DNA from: BAIKAL-G1 sp943369525 | GTDB lineage: Bacteria; Cyanobacteriota; Cyanobacteriia; PCC-6307; Cyanobiaceae | Length of the DNA: 64,000 nucleotides | Direction: 5' to 3' | NCBI GenBank assembly: GCA_943369525.1 | Contig: CALRNL020000009.1 | Span: 70,435 to 134,434 of the forward strand | In this document: piece after piece, positions 16,677-24,605 of the stretch | Layout of the letters: each line of letters starts with the position of its first letter | Position numbering within the stretch: position 1 is the first letter of the stretch | Position numbers and translations under genes: made by a program | The notes under the pieces: generated by a model | Databases searched by the model: none | Seen by the model: the letters and a program-made list of their open reading frames with translations, nothing else | Told to the model about the DNA's origin: nothing

Positions 16677-16706
16677 CGGTCCAGGCCCGGGCCCGGGCCT
16701 GGACCG
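16677..16706. promoter_or_regulatory. 30-bp perfect palindrome between ilvA and dxs
   Basis: Bases 16677-16706 equal their own reverse complement. The half-site is CGGTCCAGGCCCGGG, with no spacer at the centre. It lies 61 bases upstream of the ilvA start and 58 bases upstream of the dxs start. No T-run flanks it, so it is not a classical terminator. It could be an operator for a dimeric regulator or a transcript-level stem in one or both leaders. Confidence 0.6.
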
Positions 16707-16763
16707 TTGACGCCGACCCCCCAGGTGGGCGGCGTAGATTGGACCCCAATGAAGGCATGGGGC

Positions 16764-18674
16764 ATGCATCTCAGCGAGCTGAATCATCCGAATCAGCTGC
16801 ATGGCCTCAGCACCGCCGAGCTCGAAGCGATTGCCCGCCAGATTCGCGAGCGCCACTTGCAGGTGGTCTCCACCAGCGGCGGCCACCTGGGCCCCGGCCT
16901 GGGCGTGGTCGAATTGACCCTGGCCCTGTACCAAACCCTCGACCTCGACCACGACCGGGTGGTGTGGGATGTGGGCCACCAGGCCTATCCCCATAAGTTG
17001 GTGACTGGCCGCTACAACAGTTTTGACAGCCTGCGCCAGAAGGACGGCGTGGCGGGCTATCTGAAGCGCAGCGAGAGCCCGTTCGACCATTTCGGCGCCG
17101 GCCATGCCTCTACCAGCATCTCGGCGGCCCTGGGCATGGCCCTGGCCCGGGACCAGCTGGGCCAGAGCTTTAAGTCGGTGGCGGTGATCGGCGATGGCGC
17201 CCTCACCGGCGGCATGGCCCTAGAGGCCATCAACCACGCCGGCCACCTGCCCAAGACCCGGCTGATGGTGGTGCTGAACGACAACGACATGTCGATCTCA
17301 CCGCCGGTGGGTGCCCTCTCCACCTACCTGAACCGCATGCGGCTCAGTCCGCCGGTGCAATTTCTCTCCGGCAGCGCTGAAGAGGCGGTGAAGCATCTCC
17401 CCTTCCTGCACGGCGAACTTCCCGTCGAACTGGAACGCCTCAAGGACAGCATGCGCCGCCTGGCCGTGCCCAAGGTGGGCGCCGTGTTTGAGGAGTTGGG
17501 CTTCACCTACATCGGCCCGATTGATGGCCACAACATCGGCGAGATGGTGCGCACCTTCCAGGCCGCCCACCGCTGTGAGGGCCCGGTGTTGGTACATGTG
17601 GCCACCACCAAGGGCAAGGGCTATCCCTACGCGGAAGCCGACCAGGTGGGGTACCACGCCCAGTCGGCCTTTGACCTCTCCACCGGCAAGGCCTACCCCT
17701 CCAGCAAGCCGAAGCCGCCCAGCTACAGCAAGGTGTTTGGCCAAACCCTGGTCAAGCTCTGCGAACAGGACCCCCGGGTGGTGGGCATCACCGCTGCCAT
17801 GGCCACCGGCACGGGCCTGGACCTGCTGGAGAAGGCCCTGCCTAAGCAGTATTTCGATGTGGGCATCGCCGAGCAACACGCGGTCACCATGGCCGCGGGC
17901 ATGGCCTGCGAGGGCTTGCGTCCCGTGGTGGCGATCTACAGCACCTTCCTGCAGCGCGCCTACGACCAGCTGATCCACGACGTGGGGATTCAGAAGCTGC
18001 CGGTCACCTTCGTGCTCGACCGGGCCGGCATCGTCGGCGCCGATGGTCCCACCCACCAGGGCCAATACGACATCAGTTACCTGCGCTCCGTGCCCAATTT
18101 CACGGTGATGGCACCCAAGGATGAGGCCGAGTTGCAACGCATGCTCGTTACCGCCATCCACCACACCGGCCCCTGTGCCCTGCGCATCCCCCGGGGCGAG
18201 GGCGAGGGCGTGCCCCTGGCCGAAGAGGGCTGGGAGCAGCTCGAAATCGGTCGCGGTGAGGTGCTCAGCGACGGCGATGACCTGCTGATCGTGGCCTATG
18301 GCTCGATGGTGGCCCCGGCCATGGCCACCGCCGGCCTGCTGCAGGAGCAGGGGGTGCGGGCCGCGGTGATTAATGCCCGCTTCCTGCGTCCCCTGGACCA
18401 GGCCCTGATCGCGCCGATGGCCCGCCGCATTGGCCGGGTTGTGACCATGGAAGAGGGCGCCCTGGCGGGTGGCTTCGGCGCCGCCGTGGTCGAGGCCCTC
18501 AATGACCTGGATGTGCTGGTGCCCGTGCTGCGCATCGGCATTCCGGATGTGCTCGTGGATCACGCCAGCCCGGACCAGAGCAAGCAGAGCCTGGGCCTGA
18601 CGCCGCCCCAGATGGCCCAGCGGATCCTGGAGCGCTTCGGAGCCTCCCTCCAGCGCCAACCGGTTGCGGTCTGA
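16764..18674 (+). CDS. dxs: 1-deoxy-D-xylulose-5-phosphate synthase
   Basis: The 636-residue product starts MHLSELNHPNQLHGLS and condenses pyruvate with glyceraldehyde 3-phosphate, the first step of the MEP isoprenoid pathway feeding carotenoids, chlorophyll phytol and quinones. Diagnostic segments are STSGGHLGPGLGVVELTLAL, the thiamine-diphosphate motif GDGALTGGMALEAINHAG and the transketolase-type DVGIAEQHAVTMAAGMA. An in-frame ATG at 16749 would add five residues; homologues start at MHLSEL. The flavoprotein gene follows immediately. Confidence 0.96.
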   Translation: MHLSELNHPNQLHGLSTAELEAIARQIRERHLQVVSTSGGHLGPGLGVVELTLALYQTLDLDHDRVVWDVGHQAYPHKLVTGRYNSFDSLRQKDGVAGYLKRSESPFDHFGAGHASTSISAALGMALARDQLGQSFKSVAVIGDGALTGGMALEAINHAGHLPKTRLMVVLNDNDMSISPPVGALSTYLNRMRLSPPVQFLSGSAEEAVKHLPFLHGELPVELERLKDSMRRLAVPKVGAVFEELGFTYIGPIDGHNIGEMVRTFQAAHRCEGPVLVHVATTKGKGYPYAEADQVGYHAQSAFDLSTGKAYPSSKPKPPSYSKVFGQTLVKLCEQDPRVVGITAAMATGTGLDLLEKALPKQYFDVGIAEQHAVTMAAGMACEGLRPVVAIYSTFLQRAYDQLIHDVGIQKLPVTFVLDRAGIVGADGPTHQGQYDISYLRSVPNFTVMAPKDEAELQRMLVTAIHHTGPCALRIPRGEGEGVPLAEEGWEQLEIGRGEVLSDGDDLLIVAYGSMVAPAMATAGLLQEQGVRAAVINARFLRPLDQALIAPMARRIGRVVTMEEGALAGGFGAAVVEALNDLDVLVPVLRIGIPDVLVDHASPDQSKQSLGLTPPQMAQRILERFGASLQRQPVAV

Positions 18675-18700
18675 CGACGTCCGGGCCGCCCGATTGCGAT

Positions 18701-19891
18701 GTGCTGGTGGTGGGCTGCGGCCCCGCCGGCGGCGAGTTGGCGCGCCTCCTGGCCCAGGCGGGCCTGGCGGTGTGGCTGGTCGATCAGTTGGCCGACCTCA
18801 GCCAGGCCGCCTTCAGCAGCGCCGCCTTGCCCCTGGCGGCCCTGGAGCGCTTTTCCCTGCCGGCCTCCCTGGTGGCCAGCCGCTGGCAGGGCTGGCAGTT
18901 GCTCGGGCCCGGCGAGGCGGTGCGCCGTTGGCAGGGGGAGCAAACCCTGGGGGTGGTGCTCGATTTCGCTGCCCTGCGCCAATGGTTAGCCAGTGAGGCC
19001 CAGGCCTGGGGAGCCCGCCTGGAGCTGGGTTGCCGCGCCCTGGAGCAGCGCCAGGGGCCCGATCGGATCCGCACCCTGCTGCGCTGGCGCGATGGCCAGC
19101 AGCGCTGGATCGGGAGCCGCTGGGTGGTTGATGCCACCGGCCAGGCCCGCAGCCTGCTGGGGGAGCCCCCGGCAAGCGCCGGGCCCCTGGTGTCGGGCCT
19201 GGGGGTGGAGTGGTTGCTGGCCGTGTCAGCGGCCCAGGAGCAGCGCTGGCGGGGCCAGCTCAGTTTTCTGCTGGGCACGGACTGGTTGCCCCAGGGCTAC
19301 GGCTGGGTGTTCCCGATGCAGAGCGGCCAGCTGAAGGTGGGGGTTTGCCGGCTCCAGGACCCGCAGCGGCCCCAACCGCCCCTGGGCCCCTTGCTGCAGA
19401 GGATCCTGGGCCGCTGCGGCCTGGCAGGGGCCCAAGTGCTGGATCGCCATGGCGGCCTGATCCGCAGCACGATCCAGCGCCAGGAGCCCCATCGGCGCGG
19501 CCGCCTGATTGGCCTTGGCGATGCGGTGAGCACGGCCAACCTGCTGGGCGGCGAGGGCATTCGCCATGCCCTCCTCAGCGCCCGGGTGCTGGCGCCCCAG
19601 CTGCTGGCAGCCCTGGCCCCGGGCAGCCAGGACCTGGCCGCCGCCCGGGGACTTGATGACTATCCCCGCCAGCTGCGCCGGGCCCTGGGCTGGCGCTGGG
19701 GCCTCAGTGGCCGCCTGGCCCGGCGCACCTGGCTGGGGTTGAATTCAGCGGCGGCCGACCGGCGCCTGGAGCGGTTGCTGACGGGGTTGGCCCGGCACCA
19801 ACAGGCGGCGGATCTCTCGGCCCTGCTATTTGACTACCGCTTCGAACGCTATGGGCTCCGGGCCCTGCCCTACCTGTTGGGCCTGCGCTGA
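18701..19891 (+). CDS. FAD-dependent oxidoreductase, geranylgeranyl-reductase/lycopene-cyclase-like
   Basis: A Rossmann FAD motif opens the protein (LVVGCGPAGGELARLL), VVDATGQARSLLG follows in the middle, and RLIGLGDAVSTANLLGGEGI is the second FAD contact. This layout is shared by geranylgeranyl reductases and CrtL-type lycopene cyclases. Co-direction and near-abutment with dxs suggest an isoprenoid substrate, which is inference. The listed start is GTG 18701, but the codons just upstream (about 18674-18700) read on in frame and DVLVVG is the usual beginning. The true start may therefore be a non-standard codon next to the dxs stop. Confidence 0.75.
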   Translation: MLVVGCGPAGGELARLLAQAGLAVWLVDQLADLSQAAFSSAALPLAALERFSLPASLVASRWQGWQLLGPGEAVRRWQGEQTLGVVLDFAALRQWLASEAQAWGARLELGCRALEQRQGPDRIRTLLRWRDGQQRWIGSRWVVDATGQARSLLGEPPASAGPLVSGLGVEWLLAVSAAQEQRWRGQLSFLLGTDWLPQGYGWVFPMQSGQLKVGVCRLQDPQRPQPPLGPLLQRILGRCGLAGAQVLDRHGGLIRSTIQRQEPHRRGRLIGLGDAVSTANLLGGEGIRHALLSARVLAPQLLAALAPGSQDLAAARGLDDYPRQLRRALGWRWGLSGRLARRTWLGLNSAAADRRLERLLTGLARHQQAADLSALLFDYRFERYGLRALPYLLGLR

Positions 19892-20156
19892 ACGGACTGT
19901 TGCATGGTGTCGAGCGTCCAGGCCTCTGGGATCAAGGCGCCTGGGCCGCAGCCCCACCCACGGCTCCAAGCGCCCAGTTCAGGGGCTTCTTGGGAGGAGC
20001 GAAGATCAATAGGATGGCCCGCAAAAAAATATCCCCACAACTGACATCCCTCTGCAAGAAGTCAATCATGGGGATCCAAGTTCGTTGCAGTATTGAGACA
20101 CTAGGGGAGACGCCAAATGAATTGACGTCTTTGAATCAGCGTGTTTAGATCACCGG

Positions 20157-20205
20157 CTTTGCATCAATGGCTCTGCATCAATGGCTACGAATCAATGGCC
20201 CTGCG
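20157..20205 (+). repeat. 14-bp tandem repeat, about 3.5 copies
   Basis: Successive units are CTTTGCATCAATGG, CTCTGCATCAATGG and CTACGAATCAATGG, followed by the partial CCCTGCG. The ATCAATGG core is invariant. It ends just upstream of the psaK-proximal hairpin. A second, unrelated 14-bp-period repeat occurs at 44167. Confidence 0.8.
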
Positions 20206-20212
20206 TGAAGGT

Positions 20213-20248
20213 GGTTGCGGCGATCGGGTTTGCTCGATCGCCGCAACC
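20213..20248 (-). terminator. Perfect 14-bp hairpin downstream of psaK
   Basis: Arms GGTTGCGGCGATCG (20213-20226) and its exact complement (20235-20248) enclose an 8-base loop. It begins 24 bases after the psaK stop on the minus strand. No U-run follows in the psaK direction, so it may stabilise the 3' end of the message instead of acting as a classical intrinsic terminator. Confidence 0.55.
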
Positions 20249-20272
20249 ATTCGCTAGGGCCCTAATCCAGTG

Positions 20273-20530
20273 TCAGAGCACGCCGCGGGACGCCAGGCCC
20301 AAGATGGCGCCCATGCCAAGGACGTGGCCGAAGCTGGTGGTCGCCAGCAGGGAGGCATGGCTGAGGCCGCCGAACAGGGCGGGGCTGGGCAGTTTGGCGC
20401 CCTCGTTGGGATACTTGATGCTGGCTTTGCCGATGCCGATGGCGATCACGTTGGCGGCGATCATCACCAGGGCCACCTTCGGCGACCAGGTGAGGGTGGC
20501 CGGGGCGAGGGCAAACAGGGGGGAGAGCAT
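20273..20530 (-). CDS. psaK: PsaK, photosystem I reaction centre subunit X
   Basis: The 85-residue protein (ATG 20530, MLSPLFALAPATLTWSPK) has the PsaK pattern: a short cleavable N-terminus, first helix KVALVMIAANVIAIGIGK, the diagnostic loop ASIKYPNEGAKLPSPALFGG, and second helix ending TTSFGHVLGMGAILGL. PsaK sits at the periphery of photosystem I in the thylakoid membrane and affects state transitions and antenna attachment. An ATG seven codons upstream (20551) is possible. It is transcribed in the same direction as the DUF3593 and DUF2499 genes upstream. Confidence 0.95.
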   Translation of the reverse strand: MLSPLFALAPATLTWSPKVALVMIAANVIAIGIGKASIKYPNEGAKLPSPALFGGLSHASLLATTSFGHVLGMGAILGLASRGVL

Positions 20531-20584
20531 GGTGTTCAGGCGACGCCCCATCTTCCGGGGCCAGGCAGGCCCCGCAGCCCTTGC

Positions 20585-20938
20585 TTAAGACTTGTTCATT
20601 GCCTTAGGGGCTGGACGTCTCCAGAAACCCAGCAGCACCATCGTGTTGCTCAGGGTCAAAAAGGCTTCGGCGCCGCCATGGAGCGGGTCCACATCGGCCA
20701 ATTGGTGGCCGTAAACGTTTTGGGCCACCAGGGCCGCCCCAATCGTGACCAGCACGAACAGCAGCGTGGCGCTGAATCCCCAGAGGGCTAGGCGCGGGAA
20801 ACGGCCGCAGCGCCAGCCCCACCACAGGAAGGCCAGGTAGGGGAAGAGCGATAGGCCAAAGAGGGGGGCCGGATCGAAGGCCGCCAGGGCCCCCAGGGCG
20901 GCGTTGAGGACCGAAGGGGCTAGGGCAGGGTCGACCAT
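20585..20938 (-). CDS. DUF3593 family membrane protein
   Basis: The 117-residue product has three hydrophobic segments and the family pattern DPAPLFGLSLFPYLAFLWW...GFSATLLFVLVTIGAALVAQ...DVDPLHGGAEAFLTLSN. It belongs to a small membrane-protein family shared by cyanobacteria and plastids, with unknown role. It lies 10 bases after the DUF2499 gene. The two families are found next to each other in many cyanobacteria, suggesting that they form one complex in the thylakoid or envelope membrane (inference). Confidence 0.8.
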   Translation of the reverse strand: MVDPALAPSVLNAALGALAAFDPAPLFGLSLFPYLAFLWWGWRCGRFPRLALWGFSATLLFVLVTIGAALVAQNVYGHQLADVDPLHGGAEAFLTLSNTMVLLGFWRRPAPKAMNKS

Positions 20939-20948
20939 GGCTGGCGGC

Positions 20949-21272
20949 CTAGGGGAGTTGGTTGGGGGGCTGGCCGGTAGCGCTGGCCCTGCGGGCGATC
21001 AGCAGGGCGGCCAGGGCCAGGCAACAGTTCCCCAGCAGGGTGGTGGCCGCCTGAAACACCACCAGGCCCTGGAGCGCGGCCGGGTTGTCGAATAGGTGCC
21101 AGGTGCAGGCCGCCATGGCGCTGACCAGGGCCGGCAGCATGGCTAGGGCGAGCCAGTTCCAGGCGGGTTCCGCCTGCAGCCGGCCCCAGCGCTGGATCGC
21201 CAGCATCGCCAGGGCCCACTCCAGCACCGAGGTGATGTGGATCCACCAGGTGGGTAGGGAAAGGGCATGCAT
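20949..21272 (-). CDS. DUF2499 family membrane protein
   Basis: The 107-residue protein starts at ATG 21272 with HALSLPTWWIHITSVLEW and continues LAMLPALVSAMAACTWHLFDN, the signature of DUF2499, a cyanobacterial/plastid membrane family of unknown function. Three hydrophobic helices are visible. The upstream 98 codons that remain open in the same frame overlap the next gene and are not part of this protein. It is followed within 10 bases by DUF3593. Confidence 0.82.
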   Translation of the reverse strand: MHALSLPTWWIHITSVLEWALAMLAIQRWGRLQAEPAWNWLALAMLPALVSAMAACTWHLFDNPAALQGLVVFQAATTLLGNCCLALAALLIARRASATGQPPNQLP

Positions 21273-21295
21273 GGGCGGGGTTCGGGCAGCCGCGA

Positions 21296-21976
21296 TCAGC
21301 GGGGCATCCAGTCGTCGGCCGGTTCCGGCTTCTCGCTGTCCTGCAGGGAGGGAAAGCTGTTGCGGATCTGGGCCGTGATCGCCTGACGCACCTGGGCCCG
21401 GAAGGCCTGGGCCGCATCGCTTGGCAGCACCGGATAGGAGCTGGGATCGCTGGCTTCCGCCCGCAGGGGCTTCCAGCTGGTTTTGGTGGTGGCTTTGAAG
21501 GCCTCGAGGGGGGCCTGGAAATCGAAGGACAAACTGCGGCCCTGGGCGGCCACTTCCGCCACCCATTGCTCCCGCAGGGGAATCAAGGCCTTGGCCTTGA
21601 GGGTGTCGGGTAGGCCCAGCACCGGCTCGTAGTAGTCGAGGGCCCGCAGCTCCTCCTCCAGCAGGACCCGCCAGGCCCCCTGTTCCCCGTCGCCCAGCTC
21701 CGATTCCGGCGGGTTCGCCTTGAGGGCATCGAGGTAGAAGGCCAGCCAGCGATAGTGCGACTTGTCGCGGGTGGCTTTCTTGGCCGCCTTGCCATGGGCC
21801 TGCAATTTCGGCAGGGCCCCATCGGCCTTGCGCAGGAAGATGCGCTCATCCCGCTCCAGGTTGATCGCTCCCCAGCGCTGGCGGTATTCCCACAGCTCTT
21901 CGTAGCGGCGCACCTCTTCGGCCGGCCAGCCGATGGCCTTCAGTTCCTCGGCGCGGTTTTCGTCAACCTTGAGCAA
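21296..21976 (-). CDS. Conserved cyanobacterial protein of unknown function
   Basis: A 226-residue soluble, charged protein beginning LKVDENRAEELKAIGWPAEEVRRYEELWEYRQRWGAINLERDER, with no membrane segment or catalytic motif I recognise. It contains many Trp, Tyr and Glu residues and a predicted helical N-terminal half. The start codon is TTG at 21976, since no ATG lies near. It precedes DUF2499-DUF3593-psaK in the same direction and may share their transcript. The family is unknown to me. Confidence 0.65.
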   Translation of the reverse strand: MLKVDENRAEELKAIGWPAEEVRRYEELWEYRQRWGAINLERDERIFLRKADGALPKLQAHGKAAKKATRDKSHYRWLAFYLDALKANPPESELGDGEQGAWRVLLEEELRALDYYEPVLGLPDTLKAKALIPLREQWVAEVAAQGRSLSFDFQAPLEAFKATTKTSWKPLRAEASDPSSYPVLPSDAAQAFRAQVRQAITAQIRNSFPSLQDSEKPEPADDWMPR

Positions 21977-22281
21977 TTGCGGGCCTGGTCACTGGTCTTG
22001 AGCCTAGGCGCCAGCCTTGGTTCGCCCGGTCTGGGGGCTCCGGGCTGATCCGAGCAGGCGGGTGCGGGGGCCTGCTACGGGGTTAATCCTGGCCCGGGGA
22101 GCCAGGCCCGGAGTTACGGGCAATCTGTTACAATTATGAAATATTCCTTAATATCTTTGGGTTCCGTCCCTGGCTTGGCCTTGGCCTCGGCCTTGGCAGT
22201 GGCAGCCGCCCCTGGCCCCCAATCCCCCTTGGGTCCTGTCGGCCCTCACCCCCTTGCCAGCTCCTTGGAGCCAAACCAGCC
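21977..22281. other. Intergenic, possible divergent promoter region
   Basis: About 305 bases between two divergently transcribed genes. A short AT-rich patch near 22126-22156 (TGTTACAAT, then AAATATTCCTTAATATC) stands out from the GC-rich surroundings and may hold a -10 element. No gene is supported. Confidence 0.3.
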
Positions 22282-23013
22282 ATGGCTGACTCGCTTCTTT
22301 TTCTGTTGGCTCCATCCCCAGGCCTGCCCCAGGGGGCGATGTCTTGGGCTGACCTGGCTGACGCCCAGGCCCGGGGCCTGGGGGAGGTGCTAGCCCTGCG
22401 CATCTTCGCCTGCCCGACCGACTGGCCTGGGAGCTTGGAAACCCTGGTGGAATCGGGCCTGGCCCACAGCGGCGGCGCCGATCCCTTCGGGTTTGGCCAG
22501 CCTGGCTCCCAGGCCCCGGCCGCTCCCCAGGAGCGCAGCCTGCGCTGCGATGCGTCGGTGCCGCTGCTCGATCCCACCAGCCTTTGCCTGGGGATCTACG
22601 CCCTGGGGGCGGCAAGCCCTGGCCAGTACCAGTCCCTGGCCAACCTGCCCCTGGCGGCGATCGAGAACGAAACCTGTTGGTTCTATCCCACCGAGAACGG
22701 CCGCTATCTCAGCTGGCAGAGCCAGCGGCCCCGCAGCTTTCTGCCTGGCCGCTTGCCCGATGGCGAAGCATCCGACCCTGCCCAAGCCTTCGACCCGGCG
22801 GAGCTGCGCCTGTTGTGGTCCTTGCTGGCGGATGACCAAGTCATGACCTGCGTTGGCCTCACCTACCGGGGCCGGCGGATCGAATGGCCGATCCAGCCCA
22901 GGCCCTTGGAACCGGAAGAATCGCCGTCGGTGTGGACCTGGTTCGAGCTCGATGACCTCAGCTCCCAGCCCTGGCAGCGGCTCGATCGCATCGAAACCTC
23001 CCCCCGCCGCTAG
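22282..23013 (+). CDS. Conserved hypothetical protein
   Basis: The 243-residue product (ATG 22282, MADSLLFLLAPSPGLPQG) is soluble, without clear signal peptide or membrane span. Aromatic-rich segments such as NETCWFYPTENGRYLSWQS and SPSVWTWFELDDLSSQPW suggest a beta-rich fold. I do not recognise a family or active site. It is followed after 129 bases by a pyruvyl-transferase gene in the same direction. Confidence 0.6.
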   Translation: MADSLLFLLAPSPGLPQGAMSWADLADAQARGLGEVLALRIFACPTDWPGSLETLVESGLAHSGGADPFGFGQPGSQAPAAPQERSLRCDASVPLLDPTSLCLGIYALGAASPGQYQSLANLPLAAIENETCWFYPTENGRYLSWQSQRPRSFLPGRLPDGEASDPAQAFDPAELRLLWSLLADDQVMTCVGLTYRGRRIEWPIQPRPLEPEESPSVWTWFELDDLSSQPWQRLDRIETSPRR

Positions 23014-23142
23014 GGCCCAGGGCCGGCCGGCAGCCAACGGCCCGGGCGGCTTTCCGGCCAGCGCTGGCCAGTGTCTTGGGCAGGCCGGTCCGGCGGAAAT
23101 GCGATGCTGCCGGGGCGCAACCACTGGGGCGAGGGCAGGGCG

Positions 23143-24189
23143 ATGGGCGCATCTCGGCAGGTGCTGCTCTGCGGCTACTACGGCGAGCACAACATCGGCG
23201 ATGACGCCCTCCTGGCCGCCCTGCTGCAGCAGTTGCCCCCGGGCTGGACGCCCCTGGTCACCGGCTTCGACCAGACGGAATTGGAGCAGCGTTTTGGCGT
23301 GGCCACCTGCCCCCGGCGCAGACTGAAGTCTGTCTTGGCGGCCCTGGGCCGTTGTCAGGCCCTGGTCCTGGGGGGTGGCAGCCTGCTCCAGGACGCCACC
23401 AGCTGGCGCAGCCTCCTTTATTACCTGCTGCTGATCGTCGCCGCCCGGGCGGCCGGCAAACCGGTGTTGCTCTGGGGCCAGGGCCTGGGTCCCCTGCGCC
23501 GTCGGCCCAGCCGCCTGCTGGTGCGATTGGTGTTGCCGCTGGTCACGGCCAGCAGCTGGCGGGATCCGGCCTCGGCCGCCCAGGTGCGTCGCTGGGGTGG
23601 CACCTGCCTGGAGGGCAGTGATCCGGTTTGGTCCCTGCCGCCCTTGACCTGGCGGGGCTCGGGCGGACCGATTGTGCTTTGTTTTCGCTCCAGTCCCTTG
23701 CTAGGCCCGGCCCAGTGGCGCCTGGTGCTGGAGGCCCTGGCCCAGGTGGCCCCAGGCTCCGATCGGCAGGTGCTCTGGCTGCCCTTCCACCGGGGCCAGG
23801 ACAGGGGCTTGCTCGCCCGACTGCAAGGGCAAGGGCTGGTGCCCGAGGCCCTGGCGGCCCGCAGCCGCGAATGCCCGGTCACCAGTCCCGAGCAGGCGAT
23901 GCAGCTGTTTGCGGGCGCTGGTCTGGTGCTGGCGATGCGCCTGCATGGGCTGATTTTGGCCGCCCAGGCTTCGGCTCCCTGTTGCGCCCTCAGTTACGAC
24001 CCCAAGGTGGCCGCTGCCGCCCGGGCCATCGCCTGCCCCTGCCTGGATTTGGAGGGCGCCCTGCCGAGCGCCGCTGCCCTGGCGGCCCCCTGGCAGGCCC
24101 AACTGGATCGGCCCCTGGCGCCCGCGGCGATCATTGCCCAGCGCCAGGCGGCAGGGGTGCACGCGGACTTGCTTCAACGGCTGATCTGA
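23143..24189 (+). CDS. CsaB-type polysaccharide pyruvyl transferase
   Basis: The protein starts MGASRQVLLCGYYGEHNIGDDALL (ATG 23143, with GAGGG upstream). This is the N-terminal signature of the polysaccharide pyruvyl transferase family (CsaB), with GGGSLLQD and a C-terminal AMRLHGLILAAQ motif. These enzymes transfer pyruvate from phosphoenolpyruvate to cell-wall polysaccharide sugars as ketals. In cyanobacteria a CsaB homologue is common and may modify the polymer that anchors the S-layer or other surface proteins. The length of 348 residues is normal. Substrate not predictable. Confidence 0.85.
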   Translation: MGASRQVLLCGYYGEHNIGDDALLAALLQQLPPGWTPLVTGFDQTELEQRFGVATCPRRRLKSVLAALGRCQALVLGGGSLLQDATSWRSLLYYLLLIVAARAAGKPVLLWGQGLGPLRRRPSRLLVRLVLPLVTASSWRDPASAAQVRRWGGTCLEGSDPVWSLPPLTWRGSGGPIVLCFRSSPLLGPAQWRLVLEALAQVAPGSDRQVLWLPFHRGQDRGLLARLQGQGLVPEALAARSRECPVTSPEQAMQLFAGAGLVLAMRLHGLILAAQASAPCCALSYDPKVAAAARAIACPCLDLEGALPSAAALAAPWQAQLDRPLAPAAIIAQRQAAGVHADLLQRLI

Positions 24190-24231
24190 TCACCAAGACC
24201 GGATCGGCTGATGGGATCTGGGCGGTCTGGA

Positions 24232-24408
24232 TCAGGGCTGGAGGGGGCGGGGCCGGTAAGGGCTAGCCGGGGCAGCTGGTGGGCCGGTTGGCGGGGCGGG
24301 CTGATCAAGCAACTGCCCCAGGCCCAGATCGAGGTCCCCTACCCAGCTGACCAGGGCCAGGATGCAGATGCCGGCGCTGATGACCAGGGCCACCTGGTGT
24401 TTGGCCAT
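24232..24408 (-). CDS. Possible small single-span membrane protein
   Basis: A 58-codon frame from ATG 24408 encodes MAKHQVALVISAGICILALV, then SWVGDLDLGLGQLLDQP and a Pro-rich tail. One hydrophobic helix is clear. No ribosome-binding site is obvious and no family is recognised. It is convergent with the pyruvyl-transferase gene. It is listed because it is the best coding candidate in this 416-base gap, but it may not be a gene. Confidence 0.35.
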   Translation of the reverse strand: MAKHQVALVISAGICILALVSWVGDLDLGLGQLLDQPAPPTGPPAAPASPYRPRPLQP

Positions 24409-24507
24409 GGAGATGCTGCTGCGGCTCGCCAGTCTCCAGGGCAATCGCCCCCAAGCCGCCAGCCGCTGCCAGGGCCTGAGCGAGCCAAAGCGGCATGCCC
24501 TATCCCG

Positions 24508-24550
24508 AGCAACCCGGTTGCCAGGACCGAATCCTGGCAACCGGGTTGCT
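24508..24550 (+). repeat. Perfect 19-bp inverted repeat upstream of the desaturase
   Basis: Arms AGCAACCCGGTTGCCAGGA (24508-24526) and the exact complement (24532-24550) flank a CCGAA loop. It begins 98 bases and ends 55 bases upstream of the desaturase ATG, so it would lie in the leader if transcription starts upstream. No T-run follows on either strand. Confidence 0.75.
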
Positions 24551-24605
24551 GGCTCGGTGTCGATGCCTACCGAAGCAAAGGGCGCCCGGCTGGTGTGATT
24601 GCGCC

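Larger units (their letters stand above)
19892..20272. other. Intergenic region with tandem repeat and psaK terminator stem
   Basis: About 380 bases between the convergent flavoprotein gene and psaK. No convincing coding frame is present. It is locally less GC-rich than its surroundings (for example the A-rich run near 20025) and holds a 14-bp tandem repeat (20157-20198) and a perfect hairpin (20213-20248), listed separately. Confidence 0.5.

Noticed and set aside
17298..18659. 453-codon minus-strand frame inside dxs
   Set aside because: dxs on the + strand is a certain gene; the antisense frame is His/Gly-rich low complexity typical of high-GC shadows.
20949..21566. 205-codon version of the DUF2499 protein
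   Set aside because: The extra 98 N-terminal codons overlap the upstream gene and are Pro/Gln-rich; the family start is at 21272.
22136..22393. Plus-strand frame starting MKYSLISLGSVPGLALASAL, signal-peptide-like
   Set aside because: After the first 25 residues it becomes Pro/Cys/Trp-rich nonsense and overlaps the better-supported gene at 22282.
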